Counted from the stretch's first letter, positions 1 to 9,594 are shown. The stretch is 64,000 nucleotides of DNA from Dysgonomonadaceae bacterium zrk40 (GCA_016916535.1 CP070276.1:2976001-3040000), one strand, 5' to 3'. Made by a program: numbers and translations. The notes: a model not told the origin generated them from the letters alone.

Positions 1-1221
1 GAGTCGCTTGCCCTCTTCGAGCAGATGAACAGCGGCGAGATCCCCGAGGGGAAGATGGTGTTGCGTGCCAAGATCGACATGGCTGCCTCCAACATGCACT
101 TCCGCGACCCGATCATCTATCGCGTGATCCACATCCCGCACCACCGTACAGGTACCACCTGGAAAGCCTACCCGATGTATGACTTCGCCCACGGGCAGTC
201 GGATTACTTCGAAGGGGTGACCCACTCACTCTGTACGCTCGAGTTCGAGGTGCACCGTCCCCTCTACGACTGGTTTATTGACCAGTTGGCCGACAGCGAG
301 TACCGTCCCCGTCAGACCGAGTTCAACCGACTCAACCTCACCTACACCGTGATGAGCAAGCGCAAGCTGCTCCAGTTGGTACAGGAAAAGCTGGTCTCCG
401 GATGGGATGATCCCCGCATGCCCACCCTTACCGGGATGCGCCGCCGCGGTTTCACACCTGAGGGAATCCACAACTTCATCGACAGGATTGGCTACACCAA
501 GTATGATGGCATGAACGATATCTCTCTGCTGGAACATGCCGTGCGTGAAGACCTCAATAAGAAGGTGATGCGTGTCTCCGGTGTGATCGATCCCGTGAAG
601 CTGGTGCTCACCAACTACCCGGAAGGGCAGGTGGAGGAGATGGAGGCAATTAATAACCCCGAGGATGACTCAATGGGCAGCCGCAGTGTCAAGTTCACCC
701 GCGAGCTCTGGATTGAACGGGACGACTTCATGGAGGAGGCGCCGAAGAAATATTTCCGCCTCACACCGGGTAATGAGGTGCGCCTCAAGAATGCCTACAT
801 CGTGAAGTGTACCGGCTGCAGCAAAGATGAGCAGGGCAACGTCACCGAGGTGTACGCCGAGTATGATCCACAAACAAAAAGCGGAATGCCGGAAGCCAAC
901 CGCCGTGTGAAGGGTACCATCCACTGGGTATCCATTCCACATAGCCTCGATGCCGAAGTGAGGCTCTACGACCGTCTCTTTATGGTGGAGGACCCCTCGG
1001 CCGAGAAAGAGAAAGATTTCCGCGAACTGATGAACCCCGAATCGCTGATCGTCAAAACAGGCTGCAAGGTGGAGGCATCCCTGAAAGAGGCGAAGCCACT
1101 CGACAGCTTCCAGTTCCAGCGCATCGGCTACTTCAATGTCGACAGGGATTCCACTGACGGCAACCTGGTGTTCAATCGCACCGTGGCGCTCAAAGACTCC
1201 TGGAAGAAACAGAATGGCTGA
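1..1221 (+). CDS. glnS: Glutamine--tRNA ligase, C-terminal part (5' partial)
   Basis: This is the C-terminal two thirds of a class I glutaminyl-tRNA synthetase, which charges tRNA-Gln in the cytoplasm. The frame is open to the first base, so the start lies outside the window. Visible signatures are the stretch YPMYDFAHGQSDYFEGVTHS, typical of the Glx-tRNA synthetase catalytic core, and the KMSKS-type loop written as VMSKRK near base 350. The region after about base 560 matches the beta-barrel anticodon-binding domains of bacterial GlnRS (for example the segment around IHWVS). Codon use is GC-rich like the next genes. A GluRS is unlikely because of the GlnRS-type C-terminal barrels. Confidence 0.93.
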   Translation, partial: ESLALFEQMNSGEIPEGKMVLRAKIDMAASNMHFRDPIIYRVIHIPHHRTGTTWKAYPMYDFAHGQSDYFEGVTHSLCTLEFEVHRPLYDWFIDQLADSEYRPRQTEFNRLNLTYTVMSKRKLLQLVQEKLVSGWDDPRMPTLTGMRRRGFTPEGIHNFIDRIGYTKYDGMNDISLLEHAVREDLNKKVMRVSGVIDPVKLVLTNYPEGQVEEMEAINNPEDDSMGSRSVKFTRELWIERDDFMEEAPKKYFRLTPGNEVRLKNAYIVKCTGCSKDEQGNVTEVYAEYDPQTKSGMPEANRRVKGTIHWVSIPHSLDAEVRLYDRLFMVEDPSAEKEKDFRELMNPESLIVKTGCKVEASLKEAKPLDSFQFQRIGYFNVDRDSTDGNLVFNRTVALKDSWKKQNG

Positions 1222-1264
1222 AACGCCTGAACGGCTCTTACGAGCCATAAACAGAAGATAAAGC

Positions 1265-2695
1265 ATGGATGAGAACGATATCGATATCACTGACCTGATT
1301 GAGAGGTACGAGCAGATGCGCGCACTCGGCAGGAAAATCTACCTCGATGCCGATGAGTTCGCCATCCTGGCGGAGTATTACAACGCTGAGGGTGACAATG
1401 ACGAGGCAGAGCAGCTGATCCGGGAAGGACTGTCGATACACCCCGGAAATCCCGTGCTCATGCTGCTGCGAGCCAAGGCACTGGTCTTCGCGGAGCTTTA
1501 TGAAGAGGCGCTCGACTACCTGCGGTTGATTTCAGATGAGGGTGGAGTAGAATATGCCCTGCTCCGCATCGAATCACTGATGCATCTGGAACGGTTCGAC
1601 GAAGCGGATGAGCAGATAATGGATACGCTGGGCGAGGAATTGATGGCCGAAGAGCATAACTACTTCATCACCGAGTTGGCATACCTGTACAACGATGTGG
1701 ATTTGTACAGCTTTGCAATTTACTTCCTGGAAGAAAGCCTAAAGTTCGATGATTCCAATGTCGATGCCATCGTTGAACTGGCATACGCCTACGAGATGAC
1801 AGGTGAACTGGAAAATGCCATCTTGCAGACCAACCACCTGCTTGACATTGATCCCTACTCCTACGACGCATGGTCCAATATCGGCAAGCTCTACTCCATG
1901 AACGGCCAGTACGACAAGGCGATCGATGCGTTCGACTTTGCCCTCACCATCGTTGAAGATGACCTGCCGGTGATGAAGATGAAAGCACTGTCGCTCTACC
2001 TGAACGACAACACGCCTGAGGCGATAGCCATTTTTCAGCAGTGTCTGCAAAAGGCGCCCGACGATGAGTCACTCTATGACTCCCTCTTTGAAGCCTATGA
2101 GGTGATGGGGCAGTATGATGAGATGATGAAACTGATGGACATGAAAGCGGCTAACTTAGGGTTGCAAGGAATTCCCGCCAAACGTGCTTTCGTACATCTA
2201 AGCCGGGGGGAGACCGACAAGGCCAGGGAGTTGTTTGAGCAAATCCCCGAAAGCGACAGAGAGACCCTCGATTATTACATGCTGGAGGGTGAACTGGCAT
2301 TCCACGACGATGATTTTAAACGTGCCGAAACAGCCTACATGAAAGCGGCACTCATCTCTGAGGGGAATGAGGAGATCCTCGACCGCCTCGCCAACATCAG
2401 CGTGGCACAGGAGAAGTTTGAACAGGCGGCTGCCTACCTGGTGGAGTTGCTGGAGATCGCACCTGATTTCCCCACTGCCAAGTCGCGACTGGCATTCGTC
2501 CGCTTCGAGATTGGCTCCAAGGAGCCATTTGATCAGATCATGGCGCAATTCTCAGATGAGGAGCTCCGTTCCCTTCTCACCCTTCTCTCCGGCAGTGGTG
2601 CTGAGGAGTATCCGTCGTACAGCCGAGAGAAGATGCTCACCCGCCTGAATGAGGCACGCGAAAACCGGGTGCTCTTCAAAAACATCAAATACTAG
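1265..2695 (+). CDS. Tetratricopeptide repeat protein
   Basis: A 476-aa acidic protein made almost entirely of TPR-like helical hairpins (for example units around SYDAWSNIGKLYSMNGQYDKA and ALDYLRLISDEGG). No signal peptide is seen at the N-terminus MDENDIDITDLIERYEQMR, so it is probably cytoplasmic. It begins 43 bp after glnS on the same strand and may be cotranscribed. TPR arrays usually mediate protein contacts; no enzymatic domain is visible and no specific partner can be named. Confidence 0.85.
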   Translation: MDENDIDITDLIERYEQMRALGRKIYLDADEFAILAEYYNAEGDNDEAEQLIREGLSIHPGNPVLMLLRAKALVFAELYEEALDYLRLISDEGGVEYALLRIESLMHLERFDEADEQIMDTLGEELMAEEHNYFITELAYLYNDVDLYSFAIYFLEESLKFDDSNVDAIVELAYAYEMTGELENAILQTNHLLDIDPYSYDAWSNIGKLYSMNGQYDKAIDAFDFALTIVEDDLPVMKMKALSLYLNDNTPEAIAIFQQCLQKAPDDESLYDSLFEAYEVMGQYDEMMKLMDMKAANLGLQGIPAKRAFVHLSRGETDKARELFEQIPESDRETLDYYMLEGELAFHDDDFKRAETAYMKAALISEGNEEILDRLANISVAQEKFEQAAAYLVELLEIAPDFPTAKSRLAFVRFEIGSKEPFDQIMAQFSDEELRSLLTLLSGSGAEEYPSYSREKMLTRLNEARENRVLFKNIKY

Positions 2696-2721
2696 CTTTT
2701 TTTTTATTAACTCTACGTGTT

Positions 2722-4971
2722 ATGAGGTTTGTAACCCCATTTTCCTTTTTGTGTCTCTTGCTCATCACATTTTCCTGCAAACGGAATGTTGATACCGTTG
2801 ATCGGCACTCTCTCCCGCTGATACCGATGCCGAACAGCGTAACCCTTACCGGCGATTCACTCGATGTTGCCCGGGGGTTTAACCTCCTCAAAGCGGAACT
2901 GCCGGAAGAGCACGCCTTAAACATACGCTCCTACCTTGAACAGATTTCTTTCCCGTTGAGCGATAAGGGAGTACCTGTCACACTGGTGATCACAGCGCAT
3001 CACCCTGAGTTTGCTTCAAAAGAGGGATATGCACTGACAATCGACCGTGGTGGGCTAAAGGTGGAGGCCATCTCCCAGGCAGGACTCTTCTATGGCCTCC
3101 AGACTGTGATACAGCTCTCCGGGACAACCAACCTGTTGCCAACGCTGGAGATCACCGATGAGCCACGCTTCCCCTACAGGGGTTTCCATTTTGATGTCTC
3201 GCGCCATTTCTACTCCATCGAATTTCTGAAAAAACAGATAGACCAGATGGCACGGCTCAAACTGAACCATTTTCACTGGCACCTCACCGACGGGCCCGGC
3301 TGGAGACTACAAATCAAACAGTATCCGGAACTGACCGGCATCGCTGCCTGGCGCACCCACGACTCCTGGAAGGAGTGGTGGGCATCCGGGCGGAGATACC
3401 TCCCCGAAGGTACCCCCGACGCATATGGTGGTTATTATACCCAGGAGGAGGCGCGTGAGCTGGTGCACTATGCTGCCGAGCGGCAGATCACCATCATCCC
3501 GGAGATTGAGATGCCGGGTCACTCCGAGGAGGTGCTGGCGGTATACCCCCATCTCTCCTGTACCGGAACCCCTTACAGCAGCAGCGAGTTTTGTATCGGC
3601 AACGAGGCTACCTTCAGCTTCCTGGAGGGGGTGCTGGATGAGGTGTTGACCATCTTCCCCTCCCGGTATATCCATGTGGGGGGCGACGAAGCTTCCCGTG
3701 AGCACTGGAAGCATTGCTCCAGCTGTCAATCGAGAATGAAGCAGGAGGGGTTGAAGGATGAGGCAGAGCTGCAGAGCTACCTGATACGTCGTGTTGAACA
3801 ATACCTGCACGCCCACGGACGGAAGCTGATTGGCTGGGATGAGATCCTGGAGGGGGGTGTCGACAGTAGTGCCGTGGTGATGGCCTGGCGTGGCGAGGAA
3901 ATCGGTATCAGGGCCGCAGAGAAAGGTCACCGGGTGATCATGACCCCCGGTGCATATGCCTATTTTGACAGCTACCAGGGTGAACCGGCGAGCCAGCCGG
4001 AGGCGATCGGCGGTTTTCTCCCCCTGGAGAAGGTCTATGGTTATAATCCGGTGAGTGACACGCTCTCCGCGATCACTGCCGGCCGTATCAGCGGGGTGCA
4101 GGCGAATCTCTGGACTGAGTACATCGGCAGTGAGGAGCATGCGGAATACATGATCTACCCACGACTGTTGGCGATGGCCGAGGTGGCCTGGACCCTTCCC
4201 GTCGGCAAGAACTGGGAGGGTTTTCGCAGGAGGGTGAACAGGGAGATCCCGCGACTGAAGCAACGGGGGTACCATCCCTACGAACTGAGCCGGGAACCGC
4301 ATGTGACCTTGATGAACGACACCTTGCAGCAGAAAATCCTGATCGATCTCTCCTCGGAGCTCGATCCGGTGGAGATTCGTTTTACAACCAACGGGGAGAC
4401 ACCCGATGCGGGCTCAATACTATATGAATCACCCATTGAGGTAGGCGACTCAGCCTTTCTGCAGGCACAGCTCTTCCGCAACGGAGAGGCAATCGGTGAT
4501 GTCGTCTCAGGCCGCGTGGATTACCACAAGGCGATAGGCAAGAAGATGATCTACCACACTCCCTTCAGTCGTTACTACCCCGCAGGGGGCGTAAAGGCAC
4601 TGATCGACGGACTGCCCGGGGGGTTGTCACACGGCGACGGACGCTGGCAGGGGTTCAACCTGCAGGAGATTGATCTGGAGATTGACCTGCTGGAGGAGCT
4701 TCCCCTGCACTCACTGCAGCTGCGTTTCCTCCAAAATGGCAATGCCTGGATCTGGTTTCCCCGCGAAGTTACACTACTTGTCTCCGGTGACGGTGAAACA
4801 TACCGGGAGCTGCAACGGTTTGAGAACAATCTTTCCCAAGACCTTGAGGGAACACATTTTCAGCCGTTCCATTGGAGCGGCACCACCACGGCACGCTTTA
4901 TCCGGCTGAAGGTCTTTTCCAACGGTAACCCCGGCGGCTGGATCTTCCTCGATGAGATCGTTGTCTGGTGA
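2722..4971 (+). CDS. GH20 beta-N-acetylhexosaminidase, lipoprotein
   Basis: A 749-aa glycoside hydrolase that should release terminal beta-GlcNAc/GalNAc from glycans. The N-terminus is a lipoprotein signal (hydrophobic run ending ITFSC, Cys about residue 19), placing it in the periplasm or on the outer membrane. A GH20b-like N-domain (about 30-145) is followed by the GH20 barrel (about 150-500) with the catalytic pair in HVGGDE near residues 318-323 and the substrate-facing HWHLTDGPGWR. The C-terminal 250 residues are beta-rich, with an Fn3-like part and a discoidin-like domain ending in a GWIFLDEIVV strand. It lies 26 bp after the TPR gene. Sugar-use genes are not adjacent, so the natural substrate cannot be inferred. 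Confidence 0.93.
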   Translation: MRFVTPFSFLCLLLITFSCKRNVDTVDRHSLPLIPMPNSVTLTGDSLDVARGFNLLKAELPEEHALNIRSYLEQISFPLSDKGVPVTLVITAHHPEFASKEGYALTIDRGGLKVEAISQAGLFYGLQTVIQLSGTTNLLPTLEITDEPRFPYRGFHFDVSRHFYSIEFLKKQIDQMARLKLNHFHWHLTDGPGWRLQIKQYPELTGIAAWRTHDSWKEWWASGRRYLPEGTPDAYGGYYTQEEARELVHYAAERQITIIPEIEMPGHSEEVLAVYPHLSCTGTPYSSSEFCIGNEATFSFLEGVLDEVLTIFPSRYIHVGGDEASREHWKHCSSCQSRMKQEGLKDEAELQSYLIRRVEQYLHAHGRKLIGWDEILEGGVDSSAVVMAWRGEEIGIRAAEKGHRVIMTPGAYAYFDSYQGEPASQPEAIGGFLPLEKVYGYNPVSDTLSAITAGRISGVQANLWTEYIGSEEHAEYMIYPRLLAMAEVAWTLPVGKNWEGFRRRVNREIPRLKQRGYHPYELSREPHVTLMNDTLQQKILIDLSSELDPVEIRFTTNGETPDAGSILYESPIEVGDSAFLQAQLFRNGEAIGDVVSGRVDYHKAIGKKMIYHTPFSRYYPAGGVKALIDGLPGGLSHGDGRWQGFNLQEIDLEIDLLEELPLHSLQLRFLQNGNAWIWFPREVTLLVSGDGETYRELQRFENNLSQDLEGTHFQPFHWSGTTTARFIRLKVFSNGNPGGWIFLDEIVVW

Positions 4972-5057
4972 CGATGAATGGTTCAAGATGGTGGTGAAAG
5001 GTTACTGACCCGCCGAAGTGAGCTGCTCCTGGCTTTCTCTGGTATGCACCCACATGG

Positions 5058-6029
5058 TTACCGTTCCTTTTCGTACTGGTACACCGCCTTCCGGATTCTG
5101 TCCATGATGGCTCTGCCCACGCCATGCTCCTCAACCGGCTCAATGTAGATCCGGCTGATTTCAGGGTCATCTTCCATCGCATGCAACGCGGAAAAGAGAT
5201 GGGCCGCCACCTCCAGGTAATTGTGGTCGCCCGAGGTGTAGATCAATCGTTGGCAAGCCGGTAGTTGCAACGGAATTCCATGCAGGATTACCCCGGACGA
5301 GGGCGACAACTCCTGCTGCTGCTGCGGATTGAAAAGATAAAGCGGTTTGGTGGGTGAGTAGTGGCTTTTCAGCAAACCGGGAGCAACGATCTTCTCTGTC
5401 TTGCCCTCCTGTAGCACAAACTGTCCGGGAAAAGCGGCTTCAATATCCTGCAGGGTGATTCGGCCCGGCCGGAGCAGTGTGCAGTGGTTCCCCTCGAGCG
5501 AGACGATTGTCGATTCGATGCCCACGGTAGTCTTCCCTCCATCCAGTACCTGATCCACCTCCGGCAGCTGCTTCCTTACATGGGCGGCGGTCACCGGACT
5601 CAAATGGCCGAACTTGTTGGCACTGGGGGCGGCTACCGGACAACCGGCGCTGCTAATCAGGGCCAGCGCTACCGGGTGATCCGGCATCCTGACGGCCACC
5701 GTCCCCAATCCCGAGGTAACGATATCCGGAACCCGCTCGCTCTTGGGCAACACCAGCGTAAGCGGGCCGGGCCAGAACTTGCCGGCAAGTCGCCTTGCCA
5801 GGTCGGTAGGTCCACTGGTAAGCAGCTCCAACTCGTCTATTGAGGCGATGTGCACGATCAGCGGGTCGAACGAGGGACGCTCTTTCGCCGCGAAGATGCG
5901 CGCTACGGCAAGTGGATCGAGAGCATTGGCACCAAGTCCGTAGACTGTTTCTGTGGGGAACGCCACCAAACCACCCTCACGGATGATGGCGGCAGCCCTC
6001 TCAATCTCCTCACTCTTCATCATCACCAT
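5058..6029 (-). CDS. L-threonylcarbamoyladenylate synthase (Sua5/YrdC)
   Basis: A 323-aa enzyme that makes threonylcarbamoyl-AMP from threonine, bicarbonate and ATP, the first step of the universal t6A37 tRNA modification. The YrdC domain is at the N-terminus (GGLVAFPTETVYGLGANA, then the ERPSFDPLIVHI segment), and a C-terminal Sua5 domain follows an SHYSPTKPL linker-type motif, so this is the long Sua5 form rather than short TsaC. The start overlaps the end of the upstream DUF4914-type gene by about 20 bp, indicating translational coupling. Several ATG codons are stacked at the start (ATGGTGATGATG), so the exact N-terminus is uncertain by a few residues. Confidence 0.93.
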   Translation of the reverse strand: MVMMKSEEIERAAAIIREGGLVAFPTETVYGLGANALDPLAVARIFAAKERPSFDPLIVHIASIDELELLTSGPTDLARRLAGKFWPGPLTLVLPKSERVPDIVTSGLGTVAVRMPDHPVALALISSAGCPVAAPSANKFGHLSPVTAAHVRKQLPEVDQVLDGGKTTVGIESTIVSLEGNHCTLLRPGRITLQDIEAAFPGQFVLQEGKTEKIVAPGLLKSHYSPTKPLYLFNPQQQQELSPSSGVILHGIPLQLPACQRLIYTSGDHNYLEVAAHLFSALHAMEDDPEISRIYIEPVEEHGVGRAIMDRIRKAVYQYEKER

Positions 6030-7935
6030 TTACATAGGTATATTGGTAATCCATCGGGATGATCTCAAGGTACTCCTCCACGCTGCCACCCCGCAGGCAG
6101 GTCTCGATGATCCGCCGTCCGGTGGGATGAAGGCCCGGTACTAGGTATTTCTGCAGCTCCGTGCGGAAAAAGTCGTACAGGATCTCGGCACCCGCATCGT
6201 AACCCGCGTTCTCCACCTCCGTCTGCTTGTGCACCTGCAGGAAGCGGGAGGGGATCTTGGCCCCTTCAATGGTGAGGTAGTTCAACTCAAAACCGAGCAG
6301 CGGACAACGGGCCGCCTGGTACTGGTCGTGACGCAGCTTGGCATTGCCCCTGCGGGTGAGGTATTCACGCATCAGCAGCTGCGGTTTGAAGCCCACCTTC
6401 CAGGCGCCGATATACTGGTTGGGGGTCAGCGTGTAACGCACGCGGGGAGTGTGGATGATCTGCTCCAGCAGCAGGTTGGCGTGGGTAATCATCTCTCCCG
6501 TGGCGAAGGGCCAGTAGGAACCGACACCCTCGCTTCCCATTCCGCCACCATCCACGATGCTGGGGTTGGCATGACCGCGCGGTGCTGCCAGTCGCCAGAG
6601 CCATGCCAGGGCAGGGGGGAGGATGTGGAACAGACCCACGATTCCGTAGGTGGGGTTCTCTTTTGTACAGGGCGGGGTGCGTACTCCGAAGCTGCGGATG
6701 TCAACCGTCACGGGTTGACCCACCACGTTGGGCACTATCTCCCTGGGCACGATTACACGAGGGTTGGGACAACGTTTGCCGGGACTGTCCTCCGTATGAT
6801 CCCAGATCAGGGCGGTGCCGCCGGGAATTGATTCGATGTTCAGGAAGAGCAGCGGCTCCTTGGGTTTGATTGTCAGCTTCTCCAGAAACGGTTCATCGCC
6901 ATAGTCGGTGATGCCGTCCACACGAATGAACCAGCCGTTCTCTGCATCGGTGACGGACAGCTTGCCATTGTTCTTCTGCAGGGAGGGGTGACACAACGCC
7001 ATATCGTCGGTCACCGGGTTGAATGAGCAGAAGAGGGGGAAGTTGATCAGTCGCCTTTCGCCGGTGAGACTGTTGGAGCCAATCAGCACTTGTCCATTTT
7101 CCTCCCGCACGATGTTCTGCAGCATCTCGCTCTTGCCACCGCCGCTGGCACCCTCGTGCATGAAGGTGGTGATGTTGTCGTAGGGACTCACAACCTGCAC
7201 CGTGGAGCAGTGGGCGGTGATCCACCCTTCCCGCTCACCCTTGGTCAGCAGGGCGCCGTAGAGCCCCTTCTTGGCGCTGGGTCCCGGGTAGAGGTTGTAA
7301 GAGAAGATCTCGTGCAGCTCCTCGGAGCGCTTGTGTACCACAATCTGCTTTCCCTGGAAATGGGTGTGGCGGAAGGTGGGTGCCACATAGATGGCCGATT
7401 CGATGGCAAACCCTTCAGGCAATTCCTCAAGTGGGATGATCTGTTGCAGCATGGCCAGTCCCAGGGCAAAGAAACCGGCATTTGCCGGAACGATGGCAAC
7501 CCCCCCCGTGCCGATGCCGTCGCGTCCGGCGAAGTAGAAGAAGAGAGCCAGGTCCTGCGACTGCAGCCAGGCGATGGTCTCCTTTCGCAGCAGATCAAAG
7601 TCGTAGCCCATCTTGTCGCTGAACCGCTCCTTGTCGCTTGGCAACTTGTCGCCGATCAGCATGGTGTCGGGATCTCTGCGGCGCATGTAGGGTTCGGTAT
7701 AGTTCGCCGAGACACCGTTCGAGACCCTGTGAACCACCGCTTCGGTCACACTGCCGCGGTCCGGCAGGCTGTATGCTACCTCAAAACTCTGGCTGTCACT
7801 GCCACCCACGGCGGCAGTGGCCAGCTCTGTCGTATTGTTGAAAACCTGAAAAGACCTGCATCCCGTGAGAATTTCCACAGCGTCTGCAGGCAAAGCTATG
7901 TTTTTTGTTTCCAGAAGTTGAAATAAATGATTCAT
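6010..7935 (-). CDS. DUF4914-like protein with PEPCK-like P-loop
   Basis: A 641-aa protein I associate with the DUF4914 family of Bacteroidota. Its core resembles ATP-type phosphoenolpyruvate carboxykinases: a P-loop GASGGGKSEM near residue 265 and a downstream segment SIPGGTALIWDH that could be a metal/nucleotide site. Substrate is unknown; a small-molecule kinase or carboxykinase-like reaction is possible but not shown. It is the first gene of a two-gene minus-strand operon with the t6A synthase. A palindrome matching one upstream of the neighbouring XRE-cupin regulator lies about 65-80 bp upstream of its start, suggesting control by that regulator. Confidence 0.7.
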   Translation of the reverse strand: MNHLFQLLETKNIALPADAVEILTGCRSFQVFNNTTELATAAVGGSDSQSFEVAYSLPDRGSVTEAVVHRVSNGVSANYTEPYMRRRDPDTMLIGDKLPSDKERFSDKMGYDFDLLRKETIAWLQSQDLALFFYFAGRDGIGTGGVAIVPANAGFFALGLAMLQQIIPLEELPEGFAIESAIYVAPTFRHTHFQGKQIVVHKRSEELHEIFSYNLYPGPSAKKGLYGALLTKGEREGWITAHCSTVQVVSPYDNITTFMHEGASGGGKSEMLQNIVREENGQVLIGSNSLTGERRLINFPLFCSFNPVTDDMALCHPSLQKNNGKLSVTDAENGWFIRVDGITDYGDEPFLEKLTIKPKEPLLFLNIESIPGGTALIWDHTEDSPGKRCPNPRVIVPREIVPNVVGQPVTVDIRSFGVRTPPCTKENPTYGIVGLFHILPPALAWLWRLAAPRGHANPSIVDGGGMGSEGVGSYWPFATGEMITHANLLLEQIIHTPRVRYTLTPNQYIGAWKVGFKPQLLMREYLTRRGNAKLRHDQYQAARCPLLGFELNYLTIEGAKIPSRFLQVHKQTEVENAGYDAGAEILYDFFRTELQKYLVPGLHPTGRRIIETCLRGGSVEEYLEIIPMDYQYTYVNGDDEE

Positions 7936-7975
7936 CGTTTGTAATTTGAGGAGTTGATAACCTAAATATTGGCTG

Positions 7976-8016
7976 TAAAGATAGTGATGATAGTTTATTA
8001 ATTAAGCGATGCTTAA
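7976..8016 (-). promoter_or_regulatory. Promoter plus palindromic operator of the DUF4914-Sua5 operon
   Basis: On the minus strand a -7-like element TATCTTTA lies at 7976-7983. The palindrome TTAAGCGATGCTTAA lies at 8002-8016, where the -33 region should be. A near-identical palindrome sits in the same relative position upstream of the XRE-cupin gene (8622-8636). The likely reading is an operator for that regulator; the promoter assignment is inference. Confidence 0.55.
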
Positions 8017-8033
8017 TTTTTGTACTCCATGTT

Positions 8034-8585
8034 TCAGAAGTTTGCCGGCGATTGGATCCAGAGCATCTCGCTGATTCCGTCGTGATTGTTGACAGCATCC
8101 CTGGGAGTCTTCGCGCTGAAGCTGATGCTGTCCCCCTGATTCAGGATATATTGCTTCTCGCCGAGGGTGAATCTCACCTCGCCGGTGAGTAGGTGACAAA
8201 ACACCTCTCCATGGGTGCCGGCGAACAGTTGCTCTATGCCCGATCCCTTGGCGAACCGGAGCAGGTAGGAGTCCATCTGCTTGTTGGTGTCGTTGTGCGA
8301 GAGCATGTAGACATTGGTGCCGGAGCTGTTCCCTTCGCTGTGTTTCATTTCGCTGCGCTTCACAACAGGGTTTTCCGCGCTCGCTTCATTCTCGCCAATC
8401 AGTTCGCCGACGGTGGTGCGGAGCTGTTCTGCAATGCTCTTCAATGTGATGACGGAAGGGAAGGACTTCGATTTTTCAATCTGTGAGAGGGCGCTGGCGC
8501 TGATGCCCACCCTCTCCGCCAGCTCCCCCAGGTTGAGGTTGCGCAGTTCTCTTTTTCGCTTGATTCTTTCGCCGATACGGTTCAT
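8034..8585 (-). CDS. XRE-family regulator with C-terminal cupin domain
   Basis: A 183-aa two-domain transcription factor. Residues 5-65 form an XRE helix-turn-helix (LAERVGISASALSQIEKSK), and residues 110-180 form a small cupin barrel (GTHGEVFCHLLTGEVRFTLG, then LNQGDSISF). In this family the cupin usually senses a small metabolite. It is transcribed in the same direction as, and just upstream of, the DUF4914-Sua5 operon. Palindromes TTAAGYNNNGCTTAA occur in front of both, so autoregulation plus control of the operon is likely. The ligand is unknown. Confidence 0.9.
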   Translation of the reverse strand: MNRIGERIKRKRELRNLNLGELAERVGISASALSQIEKSKSFPSVITLKSIAEQLRTTVGELIGENEASAENPVVKRSEMKHSEGNSSGTNVYMLSHNDTNKQMDSYLLRFAKGSGIEQLFAGTHGEVFCHLLTGEVRFTLGEKQYILNQGDSISFSAKTPRDAVNNHDGISEMLWIQSPANF

Positions 8586-8601
8586 GTTTGAAAATTTTGT
8601 G

Positions 8602-8636
8602 CAAAGTTACACTTTAAATTATTAAGTACAGCTTAA
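8602..8636 (-). promoter_or_regulatory. Autoregulatory promoter/operator of the XRE-cupin gene
   Basis: Minus-strand -7 element TAACTTTG (8602-8609) fits the Bacteroidota TAnnTTTG consensus and lies 17 bp upstream of the ATG. The palindrome TTAAGTACAGCTTAA at 8622-8636 covers the expected -33 region, as its twin does at 8002-8016. Binding there would block sigma contact, consistent with repression. Confidence 0.6.
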
Positions 8637-8796
8637 TTTGATGGATTATTTTCGATGTTTTTGCTCCTGAGTGCAATTTCGTGGTGACATTCACGCTTTA
8701 TTTAGAAAAAATAACAAATTCTCATGCAAGGAATTCCTCCTCTCCTGCTTTTATGATTGAAACAAATGAATTCGTAACATTTAAAACAACAAGATT

Positions 8797-9531
8797 ATGA
8801 AGATTACCCATTTACTTTTTGCAACGGGAATATTGCTAACAATGTTAATCCTGCCCTCGTGTCTGGACGACGACGATGATGTGAGTCGTCTCTATCCCAA
8901 CGCCCTCGTGACTGTAAAGGAAGCAGCAGACGAAACAGTCTATTTCCAGCTGGATGAGACTACCACCCTGCTGCCGGTGAACATCACCTCACACCCTTTC
9001 GACTCAAAAGAGGTGAGGGCTCTTGTCAATTACGAGGAGGTGGACGACTCCAGTGAGGAGTATGATCAGGCCGTCAAGGTGAATTGGATCGACAGCATCC
9101 GGACAAAACCGATGGCACCCAATCTGGGAGAGGATAATGATAATGAATATGGCAATGACCCCGTGGAGATCGTATCCGACTGGGTGACAATAGCTGAAGA
9201 TGGCTATCTGACCCTTCGTTTCCGAACAATGTGGAGCCAACTGGGAATCACCCATTACGTGAACCTCATCCCCACCAACAATCCCGAAAACCCCTACGAG
9301 GTGCAATTCAAGCACGATGCCAATGGCGATGTATCCGGCAGGGTAGGAGACGGACTGGTCGCCTTCAGGCTGGATCAGCTTCCCGATACGGAAGGAGAAA
9401 CAGTGAAGCTGAAGCTGATATGGGATTCGTTCAATGGAGAGAAATCGATGGAATTTGATTACCGCACTCGCACTGCCACACCGGCATCTTCAGCCATTGC
9501 CGCCGCGAGAAGCGTGATACCCCTGAAGTAA
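8797..9531 (+). CDS. NigD-like lipoprotein
   Basis: A 244-aa protein with a lipoprotein signal (hydrophobic run ending LPSC, followed by LDDDDD, a surface-export-like acidic stretch common in Bacteroidota). The rest matches the NigD-like layout: an N-terminal OB-like domain (about 30-110) and a C-terminal beta-sandwich (about 120-230). Function is unknown for the family; one founding member lies in a bacteriocin operon. It stands alone between the XRE-cupin gene and the ECF sigma operon. A 157-bp AT-rich leader (8640-8796) precedes it, in which no convincing -7 element was identified. Confidence 0.8.
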   Translation: MKITHLLFATGILLTMLILPSCLDDDDDVSRLYPNALVTVKEAADETVYFQLDETTTLLPVNITSHPFDSKEVRALVNYEEVDDSSEEYDQAVKVNWIDSIRTKPMAPNLGEDNDNEYGNDPVEIVSDWVTIAEDGYLTLRFRTMWSQLGITHYVNLIPTNNPENPYEVQFKHDANGDVSGRVGDGLVAFRLDQLPDTEGETVKLKLIWDSFNGEKSMEFDYRTRTATPASSAIAAARSVIPLK

Positions 9532-9594
9532 ACCGATTGCTGAAAGGGATAGACCTTTTCAGCATCCTTAAATTTTTTTATCACAAAAAAATGA

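Noticed and set aside
670-1290. Long antisense ORFs in the GC-rich left part (also 3307-4302 and 7090-7926)
   Set aside because: They are shadows of glnS, the hexosaminidase and the DUF4914-type gene, with no recognisable domains.
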